A stretch of 62,876 nt of DNA, taken from the NCBI RefSeq assembly GCF_024580525.1, contig NZ_JANIKQ010000017.1, forward strand, positions 1-62,876, read 5' to 3'. Below the pieces are notes generated by a model. The model ran no database searches and had not been told where the DNA came from. It worked only from the letters and a program-made list of their open reading frames with translations. Made by a program: the position numbers and the translations under genes. This document shows, one piece after another, positions 1-8,755 of the stretch. How positions within the stretch are numbered: the first letter of the stretch is position 1; every line of letters starts with the position of its first letter. Source of the stretch: Neisseria dentiae. Lineage in GTDB: Bacteria; Pseudomonadota; Gammaproteobacteria; Burkholderiales; Neisseriaceae.

Positions 1-150
1 GACAAGCATCCGTTTAAGGATTCGGCACACCGGCAAAAAGAGTTATGTCGTTTTGTTAACTTTTATAACACCGTCAAGCCCCACAAGAGCCTGAAAGGCG
101 ACACCCCTTTTGAGGTTTTACAGGCTTATTTTTCTCAACCTGTTGTGTAA
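1..150 (+). CDS. DDE transposase, C-terminal end (partial)
   Basis: Frame 1 is open from the window edge to a TAA at 148-150 and encodes the last 49 residues of an rve-type integrase-core transposase. The segment FYNTVKPHKSL matches the conserved tail of IS481/IS3-like transposases (YN..RPH..L), where residues follow the last catalytic Glu. The gene starts upstream of the window, so intactness cannot be judged. IS481-like is my best guess from the motif spacing; a related IS3-type enzyme is possible. Confidence 0.7.
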   Translation, partial: DKHPFKDSAHRQKELCRFVNFYNTVKPHKSLKGDTPFEVLQAYFSQPVV

Positions 151-572
151 ACAACCCGACCATTTCCTACACCTTACATTCTCGCATATCAAACGCAACA
201 CTCAAATTCCGGCGGCAAGAGAGCCGGTAAAAACAAATCAGACGGCCTTGGAATCACGGCAGTTTAGCGTGCCGATGCCATCGCATCTTTAATCCCATTC
301 ACCACTTCAATCGCAAAATGCAAGGTATGGCCGTCGGCAATCGCTTTCGGGGCGTTTTTCGGGCACCGGAAAGTGGATTTTTGGCGGAAGCCGTTTTCGG
401 GTGGAGCGAGCTCGTGGATTGCGCCCAAACAAACCCGTGTATCATCGCTTCTAAAAAAACGCTTTACCCGTCAAGGTGTAAAGTTTTCAGACGGCCTAAT
501 CCCTAACCCGATAGCGCCGTCCCGAGAGGTGTATAATCTTCCCGTTTCAAATTTTTCAGACAGGAATTGTTG
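151..572. other. Intergenic region with decayed coding remnant
   Basis: No convincing gene. Uptake sequences lie at 238-248 and 487-497. On the minus strand, 264-357 reads as a short open tail ending in TAA that looks like the last ~30 residues of some protein, but it has no recognisable start or family, so I treat it as a possible gene remnant. The region links the transposase end to the exported hydrolase gene. Confidence 0.5.
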
Positions 573-1874
573 ATGCCCTCACGCCGCGAATTTTTATTAA
601 CCGCCGCCGGCGCCGCCCTTGCCGTGGGCGCACCGGTTTTCGCCCGCGCCGCCGCCAATACCGCCAATGCGCCGACCCAAGCCACCGCCGTTACCCAAGT
701 GTTCGGCGACGGCGTGAAGCTGATGGCCGTTGCGCTGGCCTACCCCGAAGCGGTCGACACCGCCGCACTGAATGCCAAAGATTTCAGTGTGGCCGGGCGC
801 ACCGTCAGCAAAGTATTCGCCGCCCGGTCCGTCGGCTTGACGCCGTCTGAAAGCGGCAGGTTTGTGATTGTGCAGCTTGCGGAAAACGATGCCGATACTT
901 CCTTGCAGGAAGATGTGTACGAAGGCAGCCCCGAAGAGGCCAAGCCGCAGATGCAGGGCGGCAAGCCCAACTGGGTGGCGGGGCAGAAAATGAAAAAGAC
1001 CATCCGTTTCAAAGACGCTGCGGCCAGCATTACTGCCAACGGTAAAACCCTGAACACCGCCGCCGTGGCCAATCTGGTTGTCGACAGCTTCCGCCAAGCC
1101 GAATTTCAGGATGCGGCAACCGGCAAAACGTTGAAATACAACCTGTTTGTTCCCGAAAACACCACGCAGCGGCTGCCCTTGGTGCTGTTTATGCACGATG
1201 CGGGCGTCACCAGCGAACAAACCCGCGCCACGCTGTTTCAAGGTTTGGGCGCGGTGATTTGGGCAGACCCTGCCGAGCAGGCCAAGCGCCCCTGTTATGT
1301 GCTGGCACCGCAATACGACGAAATCATCGCCGATGATGACTGGCGCACGTCCCAATATCTCGATACCACCATCAACCTCATCCGCCAACTGATGCGCGAA
1401 CACAAAATCGACCCCAAACGCCTCTATGCCACCGGCCAGTCGGGCGGCTGCATGACCGCCACCGCCATGAACATCAAATACCCGGATTTCTTCGCCGCCA
1501 GCTATCTGGTGGCCGGCAAATGGGGCGCGGATTTGGTGGCGCCGATGGCGAAAAACACAGTGTGGTGGATGGCATCGGAAGACGATTTAGGCGCTTTCCC
1601 CAGTTTCAACGCCATTACCGAACGGCTGCAACAGCAAGGCGCAAAAATCAGCCGCGCTGTGTGGGACGGCAAATGGAACGCCGACCAATACCGCTTCGCC
1701 TACGACGATTTAACCGCCGAACGTGCCCAAATGTATTACACCGTCTTCGTGAAAGACAGCGTGTTCCGCCCAACCGACAGCCGCCAAGGTGCCAGCGGGC
1801 ACCGCAATACCTGGCGCATCGCTTACAGCATCGAACCGATACGCGAATGGCTGTTTGCCCAGAAAAAAAGATGA
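573..1874 (+). CDS. Tat-exported alpha/beta hydrolase (esterase/PHB-depolymerase-like)
   Basis: A 433-residue protein beginning with a twin-arginine signal (SRREFLL followed by an Ala-rich hydrophobic stretch and an ARA cleavage site), so it is probably exported folded to the periplasm. An N-terminal region of about 170 residues precedes an alpha/beta-hydrolase fold. The nucleophile elbow GQSGG is at about residue 290, and an oxyanion-type LVLFMHDAG segment lies about 90 residues earlier. This resembles esterases related to PHB depolymerase and LpqC; the substrate is unknown. ATG 573 is chosen because AGGA at 562-565 is well spaced to it; two in-frame TTG codons lie just upstream. A Sel1 lipoprotein gene follows after 12 bp. 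Confidence 0.75.
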   Translation: MPSRREFLLTAAGAALAVGAPVFARAAANTANAPTQATAVTQVFGDGVKLMAVALAYPEAVDTAALNAKDFSVAGRTVSKVFAARSVGLTPSESGRFVIVQLAENDADTSLQEDVYEGSPEEAKPQMQGGKPNWVAGQKMKKTIRFKDAAASITANGKTLNTAAVANLVVDSFRQAEFQDAATGKTLKYNLFVPENTTQRLPLVLFMHDAGVTSEQTRATLFQGLGAVIWADPAEQAKRPCYVLAPQYDEIIADDDWRTSQYLDTTINLIRQLMREHKIDPKRLYATGQSGGCMTATAMNIKYPDFFAASYLVAGKWGADLVAPMAKNTVWWMASEDDLGAFPSFNAITERLQQQGAKISRAVWDGKWNADQYRFAYDDLTAERAQMYYTVFVKDSVFRPTDSRQGASGHRNTWRIAYSIEPIREWLFAQKKR

Positions 1875-1886
1875 TGGATAAGGATC

Positions 1887-2363
1887 ATGCCGATGAAAAA
1901 ATGGATATCCGTATGCGCCTTGGCACTGGCCGCCTGCGCCAACCAAACCCCCACCGGCAGCCGTGAAGCGCCCAGCGCGCAGCACGAACAGGCGAAAGCC
2001 GTGTTCGACCAAGCGCTGGCCGCCTATAACGCGCAAGATTACGCCGCCGCCTTGCCCCTGTTCCGCCAAGCCGCCGCGCAAGGCTTTTTCAAAGCCGACC
2101 GCTATATCGGCCTGGCCTATCTGAACGGCTACGGTGTTGCCCAAGACCCCGCGCAAGCCTTTGCCGCCTTTAGCCGCGCTTCCGGCAAAGACATCACCGG
2201 CCAATACTGGCTGGGCTATTGCTATGAAAACGGCATCGGCACGGCCAAAGACATGCAGCAGGCGGTGTATTGGTATCAAAAATCCGCCCAACGCGGCGAC
2301 CATGTTTCGCAGCCCGCAATCGATGCCTTGCAACGGCTGGGCATTGCCGTGGTGAAACAGTAA
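1887..2363 (+). CDS. Sel1-repeat lipoprotein
   Basis: A 158-residue protein with a short charged N-terminus and a lipobox (LALAAC), so it should be lipidated and membrane anchored. The mature part carries Sel1/TPR-like helical repeats: ALAAYNAQDYAAALPLF, then A..GFF.A.RYIGLAYLNGYGVAQD, then Q.WLGYCYENGIGTAKD. Such repeats mediate protein contacts; the partner is unknown. It follows the Tat-exported hydrolase by 12 bp and probably shares its mRNA. A second ATG at 1893 (MKKW) is an equally good start. Confidence 0.8.
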   Translation: MPMKKWISVCALALAACANQTPTGSREAPSAQHEQAKAVFDQALAAYNAQDYAAALPLFRQAAAQGFFKADRYIGLAYLNGYGVAQDPAQAFAAFSRASGKDITGQYWLGYCYENGIGTAKDMQQAVYWYQKSAQRGDHVSQPAIDALQRLGIAVVKQ

Positions 2364-2389
2364 CCTTCTCTCGCAATCAGGAACCCATC

Positions 2390-2713
2390 ATGACCGACCC
2401 GACCTTCAAACAACTGCTGGCGCAGGCCGAACGCATCCGCCAAGGCTACCACCGCCTCGAAGATCAACACCACGGCTCGCGCTGGACGGTGGAAGAAGAT
2501 GCGCTCGCCTTTCTCACCGATGCCGCACTAGTCGGCCGCCTGACCATGGCGCAACAGCAGCGCTGGCCGGCCAGCAACAGCGAAGGACAACTGGAACACA
2601 AGCTCGCCGAATGCGTGTGGTGGCTGATGGTGCTGGCCAAACGCACGGATATAGACCTTGCCGCCGAATTGGACAAATTCATGGGCGAAACGGAAGGCAA
2701 AGTCTGCCGTTAA
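2390..2713 (+). CDS. MazG-like all-alpha NTP-PPase family protein
   Basis: A 107-residue, entirely helical protein. The central pattern EEDALAFLTDAALVGRL and the later QLEHKLAECVWWLMVLAKR resemble the acidic helices of MazG/dUTPase-like nucleotide pyrophosphohydrolases, in which Glu/Asp side chains bind Mg2+. Not all canonical EExxE motifs are obvious, so activity is inferred only from family resemblance. It starts 26 bp after the Sel1 gene, with an upstream AGGAA at 2379-2383. It is probably the last gene of the hydrolase-Sel1-MazG-like transcription unit. Confidence 0.6.
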   Translation: MTDPTFKQLLAQAERIRQGYHRLEDQHHGSRWTVEEDALAFLTDAALVGRLTMAQQQRWPASNSEGQLEHKLAECVWWLMVLAKRTDIDLAAELDKFMGETEGKVCR

Positions 2714-2886
2714 AACATCACCGGATGCGGCAGATATGATTCCTTGCCCTTATGGTGTTTTCTGATAAACCGGCGGAATAAAGGCCATCTGAAAATGTAG
2801 AATCCGGCTATACGGCAATCAAACCTAATACCGATATTTTGTGAGAAAAGCACAATACGATATGTAATCATGCAAGGAGAAGCAAC

Positions 2887-3807
2887 ATGAAATGCTCGTT
2901 CAAAAAAATCAGTGCGGCGTTGAAGATAATGCTGGTATTGTCTTCGGCTTTTGCCCATGCGGAGCAGCTGCGTTATTTCGGGCAACAGGCAAATGCCTAC
3001 CAAAGCAGCCGGCCCTACGGTTTCAACCCGCAGGCGGGGCATTTTATCCAAACCGGCGACACACGGATTTATTACGAAATATACGGCAAGGGTTCGCCGG
3101 TGGTTGTATTGCACGGCGGAATGGTCGGATCCACTTTGGAAATGGGGCAATTCATTGACCAACTGGCGAAAAACCATCAAGTAATTGCCGTTTCCACCCG
3201 CGGGCATGGCCAATCCGAAAGCGGCACCAAACCGCCCACTTACCTACAAAAAGCCGACGACTTGAATCGGGTGCTGGCAAAAATAAACGCACAACCAGTA
3301 GATATTATCGGCTTTAGTGACGGCGCATATACCGGCTATTTTTTCGCCCGACAATATCCCGCCAAAGTGAAAAAACTCGTTGCCATCGGCGCCGGCGAAT
3401 GGAAAAAAGGAGCACGTAACTTCAACCTTACGCTGGAGGATTTAAAGAAACTCGATGCAGCATATTGGCAACAGCAAATCCGTTTGCGCCGCAGTAGCGA
3501 GGCAGCAATCAATCGGGATTTGGCCGCCATGAATGCCTATTATAATAGCGTTAATCTAGATACCCGCTTTTTCTCTAAGATTGCCGTGCCAACCTTACTG
3601 GTTGTTGGGGAACTCGATCAAAATGCACCGTTGGATAGCGTTATTTCCGCTTATAAAGCCATGCCAAACGCACAGCTTGCCGTTATCCCCAACGCTGCCC
3701 ATCCCGTTTTCACAGAGAACTTCCCTGCCGTGTGGGCGGTAGTCCAACCGTTTTTAAACGGTAAATCAACAGTAAAAAGCACGAGGCAGCCTTCTAAAAA
3801 CCATTAA
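2887..3807 (+). CDS. Secreted alpha/beta hydrolase
   Basis: A 306-residue protein with a Sec signal peptide (Lys-rich start, hydrophobic core, cleavage near AHA-EQ). The alpha/beta-hydrolase core shows the oxyanion loop VVVLHGGMVGS, then STRGHGQS, then the nucleophile elbow GFSDG (Ser at about 145). An acid (GELDQNAP) and a late His (NAAHPVF) complete a plausible Ser-Asp-His triad. The substrate is unknown. A strong AAGGAG Shine-Dalgarno sits 8 bp before the ATG. It has its own upstream gap of 173 bp and ends at a bidirectional uptake-sequence terminator facing the cytochrome gene. Confidence 0.75.
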   Translation: MKCSFKKISAALKIMLVLSSAFAHAEQLRYFGQQANAYQSSRPYGFNPQAGHFIQTGDTRIYYEIYGKGSPVVVLHGGMVGSTLEMGQFIDQLAKNHQVIAVSTRGHGQSESGTKPPTYLQKADDLNRVLAKINAQPVDIIGFSDGAYTGYFFARQYPAKVKKLVAIGAGEWKKGARNFNLTLEDLKKLDAAYWQQQIRLRRSSEAAINRDLAAMNAYYNSVNLDTRFFSKIAVPTLLVVGELDQNAPLDSVISAYKAMPNAQLAVIPNAAHPVFTENFPAVWAVVQPFLNGKSTVKSTRQPSKNH

Positions 3808-3900
3808 ACACCTAAAACAAATAGCTGATTATTTAAGCAGTTGAAACCAAAGTTTCGATTTCAATTATTAAGATATTGATTAATAGGATTTTTAACGAAA

Positions 3901-3930
3901 AGGCCGTCTGAAATAATTTTCAGACGGCCT
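3901..3930. terminator. Inverted uptake-sequence terminator
   Basis: AGGCCGTCTGAAA and its reverse complement are separated by four bases, forming a strong hairpin between two convergent genes (hydrolase and cytochrome b561). It can serve both directions. Confidence 0.85.
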
Positions 3931-3958
3931 TTATAACACTCCGGTTTTTAATCAGGCT

Positions 3959-4630
3959 TTATCCGCCCGCCGAACCGATAAACAACACACACGCCACAAC
4001 GGCAGCGGCAACAGCCAAAGCCGCCGCCAGTTTTCCGCCGCCTGCAAACGACAGCGCAGGCAGTTTGCCCTCGATTGATTTGTAACCGGTGATCATGGGC
4101 TTAATCAAATCGTGTTTTTTCAGAAATTTATAAATGAAAATCGTGGCAACGTGTATGCAGATTAACGCCAGCAGCACATTGAAAAAGGTAACGTGCACGG
4201 TGCGTAACGTGCCGCCCAGATCGTCACCTACCAAACCGTTCAGATAACCGCTGTTGGTGAAGGTGTTTTCATCGTTGGCAAACAAGCCTGTCGTTACCTG
4301 AAACAGCACCGCCGCCAGCAGGGCCAGCACCATCAGCGCGCCCAGCGGGTTGTGGCCGGGCTGTTCGTTTTCGCTGATTTCGCCTTTGAGATAGCGCACA
4401 ATCTGCCCCGGCCCGCGCACGAAGTTGGCGAAGCGCGACGTGTCGCTGCCCCACAAACCCCAGCAGATGCGGAACACAATCAGCCCCAATATCAGCAGCC
4501 CCACGCGCAAATGCCATATCAAAAGGTTGCCGCCCGTTTCGGCGCTGTACCACATAAAGGCAATGGCCAACACCAGCGTCCAATGGAAAAGCCGCGTGGG
4601 CCAATCCCAAACTTTCAGTTTTTGCTTCAT
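3959..4630 (-). CDS. Cytochrome b561-type membrane protein
   Basis: A 223-residue integral membrane protein of the cytochrome b/b6 (Ni,Fe-hydrogenase-type b subunit/b561) family. The N-terminal VWDWPTRLFHWTLVLAI carries the first haem-ligand His, a second is in LLIWHLRVGLLIL, and further His residues sit in LRTVHVTFFNVLLALICIHVA. There are four core transmembrane helices plus a C-terminal hydrophobic segment. It probably transfers electrons between membrane quinones and a periplasmic partner. It stands alone, divergent from nnrD. Confidence 0.8.
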   Translation of the reverse strand: MKQKLKVWDWPTRLFHWTLVLAIAFMWYSAETGGNLLIWHLRVGLLILGLIVFRICWGLWGSDTSRFANFVRGPGQIVRYLKGEISENEQPGHNPLGALMVLALLAAVLFQVTTGLFANDENTFTNSGYLNGLVGDDLGGTLRTVHVTFFNVLLALICIHVATIFIYKFLKKHDLIKPMITGYKSIEGKLPALSFAGGGKLAAALAVAAAVVACVLFIGSAGG

Positions 4631-4678
4631 AATCCGCTTTCGTTCTTATATGATGGTTTTATGGTGGTTTGTGCCGTT

Positions 4679-4716
4679 TTCAGACGGCCTTCCCATAAGC
4701 ATTCGGCCGTCTGAAA
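4679..4716. repeat. Inverted uptake-sequence pair in divergent promoter region
   Basis: TTCAGACGGCC and GGCCGTCTGAA face each other across 14 bases between the divergent cytochrome b561 and nnrD genes. Its place in a promoter region rather than after a gene is unusual for these hairpins. Confidence 0.7.
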
Positions 4717-4758
4717 ACTTTTTGCGGTTTAATTTTAATAGATTTACGCACAGGAATC

Positions 4759-5664
4759 ATGATGTTTTCAAGCCCTTACCAAAGTAAACGTTTTGCCGCC
4801 CAGTTGGAAGCCGCTGCCCGCTTCCCGCAGCTTTTCGTGCCGCGCACGGCCGAGAGCCATAAAGGCACGCACGGCACGCTGGCAGTTATTGGCGGCGCGG
4901 CGGGCATGAGCGGCGCCGTGATTCTGGCCGCCGTGGCCGCCATTTATAACGGCTGCGGCAAAGTGTGGGCAGGTTTCAACCAAAGCGCCCTGCCGCTTCC
5001 CGTTATTCCCGAGCGCCCCGAAATCATGCTTTCGACCGCGCCCGAGCTGCAAAAACGCGGCGACATCAGCGCTTGGGTGCTCGGCTGCGGTTTGGATTTG
5101 TGTGCAAACGCCCTCGCTGTGCTGCACACCCAGCTACAGCTTGCCGACGGCAACCCGCTGTTGCTCGATGCCGATGCCCTCACCCTGCTGGCCCGCCACC
5201 CCGAAGCAGCCGCGCAGGCAGGCAAACGCGGCAATCTGATTCTCACTCCCCACCCCGCCGAAGCCGCCCGCCTGCTCGGCACTTCCACCGCCGATGTGCA
5301 GGCAAACCGCGAACAGGCCGCCGTCCGCATCAGCCGCCTGTTTAACGCCTACACCGTGCTCAAAGGCCGCCACACATTAGTGTGCGCTCCCGACGGCAGC
5401 CTGCTCCACACCAACCGCAGCGGCAACCCCGGCCTGGCGGCGGCAGGCAGCGGCGATGTGCTGAGCGGCATCATCGGCAGCCTGCTGGCGCAAGGCACTA
5501 CGCCCGAGCAAGCCGTTTGCGGCGGCGTGTGGCTGCACGGTGCCGCAGCCGATGTGTTGAAAGATTCCGAAACCGGCGAAACCGGCATGCTTTCCGGCGA
5601 ACTCGCCCCCGCCGCCCGCTGGCTGCGCAACCGCATCACCGAAGCCCTGCATCCGCAAGGCTAA
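4759..5664 (+). CDS. nnrD: ADP/ATP-dependent NAD(P)H-hydrate dehydratase
   Basis: A 301-residue ribokinase-fold enzyme that dehydrates damaged NAD(P)HX back to NAD(P)H. Signatures visible are GTLAVIGGAAGMSGA near residue 40, NLILTPHPAEAARLLG, and the phosphate/catalytic loop GNPGLAAAGSGDVLSG. Only the dehydratase domain is present; the NnrE epimerase half found in fused E. coli-type proteins is absent. Two adjacent ATGs (4759 and 4762) are possible starts, with AGGAA just upstream; the second has better spacing. Confidence 0.88.
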   Translation: MMFSSPYQSKRFAAQLEAAARFPQLFVPRTAESHKGTHGTLAVIGGAAGMSGAVILAAVAAIYNGCGKVWAGFNQSALPLPVIPERPEIMLSTAPELQKRGDISAWVLGCGLDLCANALAVLHTQLQLADGNPLLLDADALTLLARHPEAAAQAGKRGNLILTPHPAEAARLLGTSTADVQANREQAAVRISRLFNAYTVLKGRHTLVCAPDGSLLHTNRSGNPGLAAAGSGDVLSGIIGSLLAQGTTPEQAVCGGVWLHGAAADVLKDSETGETGMLSGELAPAARWLRNRITEALHPQG

Positions 5665-5678
5665 ACCGCAAAACACCG

Positions 5679-5714
5679 AGGCCGTCTGCACGGCAAACGT
5701 TTTTCAGACGGCCT
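5679..5714. terminator. Inverted uptake-sequence terminator after nnrD
   Basis: AGGCCGTCTG and CAGACGGCCT arms enclose a 16-base loop, 15 bp after the nnrD stop. Confidence 0.75.
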
Positions 5715-5838
5715 TCGCAACCTTTCATATTGATTTCATGCAAAAGCAACGGTTTTTTACTGTGCCGGCAGTTTGCGCTGCCGCAAAATTTTAATAAAAT
5801 CGCCGTTTTGATATTTTCAAGCAACCGAAAACAACAGC

Positions 5839-6720
5839 ATGGGCTTCAAACTAACCCCGATCGACACGGTCGACGACATCAGCCGCGAAGAATTCCGCGA
5901 AAAATACCTCAAACCGCGCCGCCCGCTTGTAATCAGAAACATGAGCAAAAGCTGGCCGGCCTATGAAAAATGGTCGCTCGACTACATGAAAGAAGCCGTG
6001 GGCGACATCATCGTGCCGCTCTACGACAGCAGCAAAGCCGACCCCGCCGCGCCGATTAACGCCGCCAGCGCCGAGATGAAGTTCAGCGACTACATCGACT
6101 TAATCAAACGCGAGCCTACCGACCTGCGCATTTTCCTGTTCGACCCCATCAAACACGCCCCCTCCCTGCTCAACGATTATGTGTTCCCCAAAGACCTGAT
6201 GGGCGGTTTTCTCGACAAATACCCCACCATGTTTTTCGGCGGCATAGGTTCCGAAACCTTTCTGCACTACGATATCGACATGGCGCATATCTTCCACACC
6301 CATTTCGGCCGCAAACACATCATTTTGTTCGACTACAAATGGAAAGAGCGGCTCTACCAAATCCCGTTCGCCACCTACGCGCTCGAAGACTACAGCGTAG
6401 AAGCCCCCGATACTGCCCGCTTCCCCGCACTCGAAGGCGTGGAAGGCATAGAATGCCATCTAGAATACGGCGACACCCTGTTTATGCCCACCGGCTGGTG
6501 GCACTGGATGAAATACCTCGACGGCTCGTTTTCCCTTTCGCTGCGCGCATGGGACGAAAGCTGGGCGGTCAAAGCCCACAGCGTGTGGAACCTCACCGTA
6601 CAGCGCAAATTCGACAACTTCATGAAAGCGCGCTACCGCCAACGCTATATGGGCTGGAAAGAGCAACTCGCCGTCAAACGCGCCGACAAAGCCCTGGCAA
6701 AAGGGCTGCCGCGCCGCTGA
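5839..6720 (+). CDS. Cupin-like / JmjC-type 2-oxoglutarate oxygenase
   Basis: A 293-residue protein of the cupin-like (FIH/JmjD-related) family. The double-stranded beta-helix Fe(II) site is visible as HYDIDMAHIFHTHF (H-x-D) around residue 140, with the distal His in GDTLFMPTGWWHWM around 220. The N-terminal segment RPLVIRNMSKSWPA is typical of these hydroxylases. It probably hydroxylates a protein or small-molecule side chain using 2-oxoglutarate; the substrate is unknown. It is monocistronic, flanked by uptake-sequence hairpins. Confidence 0.75.
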   Translation: MGFKLTPIDTVDDISREEFREKYLKPRRPLVIRNMSKSWPAYEKWSLDYMKEAVGDIIVPLYDSSKADPAAPINAASAEMKFSDYIDLIKREPTDLRIFLFDPIKHAPSLLNDYVFPKDLMGGFLDKYPTMFFGGIGSETFLHYDIDMAHIFHTHFGRKHIILFDYKWKERLYQIPFATYALEDYSVEAPDTARFPALEGVEGIECHLEYGDTLFMPTGWWHWMKYLDGSFSLSLRAWDESWAVKAHSVWNLTVQRKFDNFMKARYRQRYMGWKEQLAVKRADKALAKGLPRR

Positions 6721-6749
6721 CAACATCGCGGCAGGCGCAACGCAATAGC

Positions 6750-6790
6750 AGGCCGTCTGAAAACCCCGCCGGCAACTTTTCAGACGGCCT
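6750..6790. terminator. Inverted uptake-sequence terminator
   Basis: AGGCCGTCTGAAAA pairs with TTTTCAGACGGCCT across a 13-base loop, 30 bp after the cupin-like gene. Confidence 0.8.
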
Positions 6791-6889
6791 GCCGCTTATT
6801 AATCACTTATTGCACAGAAAAACATTTCCACACAAACCCAAACGCGCCGGCAGGCACTAAATCAAGTTACCACAGGCTAAGGAACCTTC

Positions 6890-7420
6890 ATGCCCAATAT
6901 CACCCCCATCCTGCGCACCGCCGCACTCGCCGCCGCCGCTTTCGCCCTCGCCTCGTGCGGCAGCACCTCTTCGCCGCGCAGCAAACCCAAAACCCACGCC
7001 GCCAAAAGCGTGCAGCCCGTGCGCATCAAACACATCAGCCAAGAAGACGGCGGCCGCGAGCTGATTCTGCAAAGCATGGATTTGGTCGGCACCCCCTACC
7101 GCTGGGGCGGCGCCACCGACAGCGGCTTCGATTGCAGCGGCATGATCCAATACCTCTACAAAAACGCCCTCAACGTCAACATCCCACGCACCTCGCGCCA
7201 AATGGCCGAAGCCAGCAAAAAAATCAGCCCGGGCAAGCTCAAAAGCGGCGACTTGGTGTTTTTCAACACCTCCGGCCGCGGTATCTCCCATGTGGGGCTG
7301 TATATCGGCAACGGCGAATTTATCCACGCCCCTCGCTCAGGCAGCACCGTGCGCACCGAACGGCTCGACAAACCTTATTACGCCCAGCGCTTTGTGAAAG
7401 CCGGCACGTTTTTCGATTAG
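6890..7420 (+). CDS. NlpC/P60 peptidoglycan endopeptidase lipoprotein
   Basis: A 176-residue lipoprotein with signal peptide and lipobox (LASC), followed by a linker and an NlpC/P60 domain that cleaves within peptide stems of peptidoglycan. The catalytic Cys is in DSGFDCSGM, the His in GISHVGLY and the third polar residue in EFIHAPR. The motif GTPYRWGGAT precedes the Cys, as is usual. Its length matches Spr/MepS-type enzymes. It is monocistronic, ending at a strong uptake-sequence hairpin. Confidence 0.88.
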   Translation: MPNITPILRTAALAAAAFALASCGSTSSPRSKPKTHAAKSVQPVRIKHISQEDGGRELILQSMDLVGTPYRWGGATDSGFDCSGMIQYLYKNALNVNIPRTSRQMAEASKKISPGKLKSGDLVFFNTSGRGISHVGLYIGNGEFIHAPRSGSTVRTERLDKPYYAQRFVKAGTFFD

Positions 7421-7436
7421 GCGCGGCAAATAAAAC

Positions 7437-7464
7437 AGGCCGTCTGAAACGTTTCAGACGGCCT
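7437..7464. terminator. Inverted uptake-sequence terminator
   Basis: Near-perfect 28-base palindrome AGGCCGTCTGAAAC/GTTTCAGACGGCCT between convergent genes, followed by T-rich sequence. Confidence 0.85.
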
Positions 7465-7496
7465 GTTTTATTTTCAGGATTACGGTAAAAACCCTG

Positions 7497-8567
7497 TTAT
7501 TTCTTGGCCGACAATTGATCTACCACTCCGCCGTCGGCAAAGTATTTCTTCATGATTTCCTCCCACGAACCGAACACATCGTTGGGTTTGAAGGTTTCAA
7601 TGGCGGGGAAATCGGCCTTATGTTTTTCGAGCACCGCCGCATTGCGCGGGCGCAGGTAGAGTTTGGCGGCCAATTCCTGCGCCGGTTCGCTCCATAAATA
7701 GTTCAGGTATTCGCCTGCCGCCGCTTCGGTGCCTTTTTTCTCAGCCACGCCGTCCACCACGGCCACGGGGCTTTCCGACAGAATGGTGTAGCTCGGATAC
7801 ACGATTTCAAACTGGTTGGGCGCCAGCACGCGGCTCACGTGGTTGGCTTCGTTTTCAAAGGTAATCAGCACGTCGCCGATGTTGCGCTGGGTGAACGTGG
7901 TGGTGGCGGCACGGCCGCCGTTTTCAAACACGGGGGCGTTTTTCAGCAGCTTGGCGGTAAATTCTTTGGCTTTGGCTTCGTCGCCGTTATTGGCTTTGAG
8001 CGCATAACCGAATGCGCCGAGAAAGGCATAGCGGCCGTTGCCGGTGGTTTTCGGGTTGGCAATCACGATTTGCAGGTTGTCTTTGGCCAAATCCGCCCAA
8101 TCGCGCACTTGTTTGGGGTTGCCTTTGCGCACGAGGAACACGGTGGTGCTGGTGAACGGCACGGCGTTATCGGGCAGGCGGCTGCGCCAGTCGGCCTTCA
8201 CCAGCCCTTTTTTCTCTAAAAGCTCGATATCGGAAGTTTGGTTCATGGTAACCACATCGGCCTGCAAGCCGTTGGCTACGGCCAGCGCCTGTTTGCTCGA
8301 GCCGCCGTGCGACTGCTGCACGCTGATTTCGGCGCCCGGATGTTTGGCTTGATATTCTTTGATAAACAGCGGGTTGTATTCTTTATAAAAATCGCGCGCC
8401 ACATCGTAAGACACGTTTAAAAGCTTGATGCCGTTGCCGGCTGCGCTTTGGTTTTCAGCGGCGGAAGCGGATGCGGCGGGCTTTTCTTCGGCTTTCGGCG
8501 AACAGGCCGACAGGGCCAGGGCGGTTCCGAACAGTGCGGCAAAAGAAAACAGGCGGGTTGCGGTCAT
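7497..8567 (-). CDS. sbp: Sulfate/thiosulfate ABC transporter substrate-binding lipoprotein
   Basis: A 356-residue periplasmic binding protein of the Sbp/CysP family. It has a lipoprotein signal (LSACSPK), an Ala/Glu-rich linker, then KLLNVSYDVARDFYKEYNPLF, which is the family hallmark. SHGGSSKQALAV and LQADVVTMNQTSDIELL supply oxyanion ligands. It would deliver sulfate or thiosulfate to a CysTWA importer, but no transporter genes are adjacent; cysH lies 36 kb away. A Correia element and uptake sequences fill its upstream region. Confidence 0.88.
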   Translation of the reverse strand: MTATRLFSFAALFGTALALSACSPKAEEKPAASASAAENQSAAGNGIKLLNVSYDVARDFYKEYNPLFIKEYQAKHPGAEISVQQSHGGSSKQALAVANGLQADVVTMNQTSDIELLEKKGLVKADWRSRLPDNAVPFTSTTVFLVRKGNPKQVRDWADLAKDNLQIVIANPKTTGNGRYAFLGAFGYALKANNGDEAKAKEFTAKLLKNAPVFENGGRAATTTFTQRNIGDVLITFENEANHVSRVLAPNQFEIVYPSYTILSESPVAVVDGVAEKKGTEAAAGEYLNYLWSEPAQELAAKLYLRPRNAAVLEKHKADFPAIETFKPNDVFGSWEEIMKKYFADGGVVDQLSAKK

Positions 8568-8688
8568 GATGGTTCCTTAGCGGGAATATTAACGGCGCTA
8601 CTTTATACAGGCCGTCTGAAAAAAGGAAAGAATGCTTGGTTTTATGCTTGTCGTATTTGGTTATATAGCCGATGCCTTAAATACCTTA

Positions 8689-8745
8689 AGGCCGTCTGAA
8701 AGCCCGAACCGCAATTTATGCGGTGCTGGTGCTTTCAGACGGCCT
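8689..8745. terminator. Inverted uptake-sequence pair
   Basis: AGGCCGTCTGAAAGC and GCTTTCAGACGGCCT flank a 27-base loop between the sbp start and the Correia element. It may terminate leftward transcription from the sucrose phosphorylase gene before sbp. Confidence 0.7.
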
Positions 8746-8755
8746 TTACGGTTGT

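Noticed and set aside
264..357. Short minus-strand coding-like tail
   Set aside because: Looks like the end of a protein (about 30 codons then TAA) but has no start, ribosome site or recognisable family, so not called as a gene.
597..1403. Open frame antisense to the Tat-exported hydrolase
   Set aside because: No start context and Gly/His-rich shadow composition; the plus-strand gene has signal peptide and catalytic motif.
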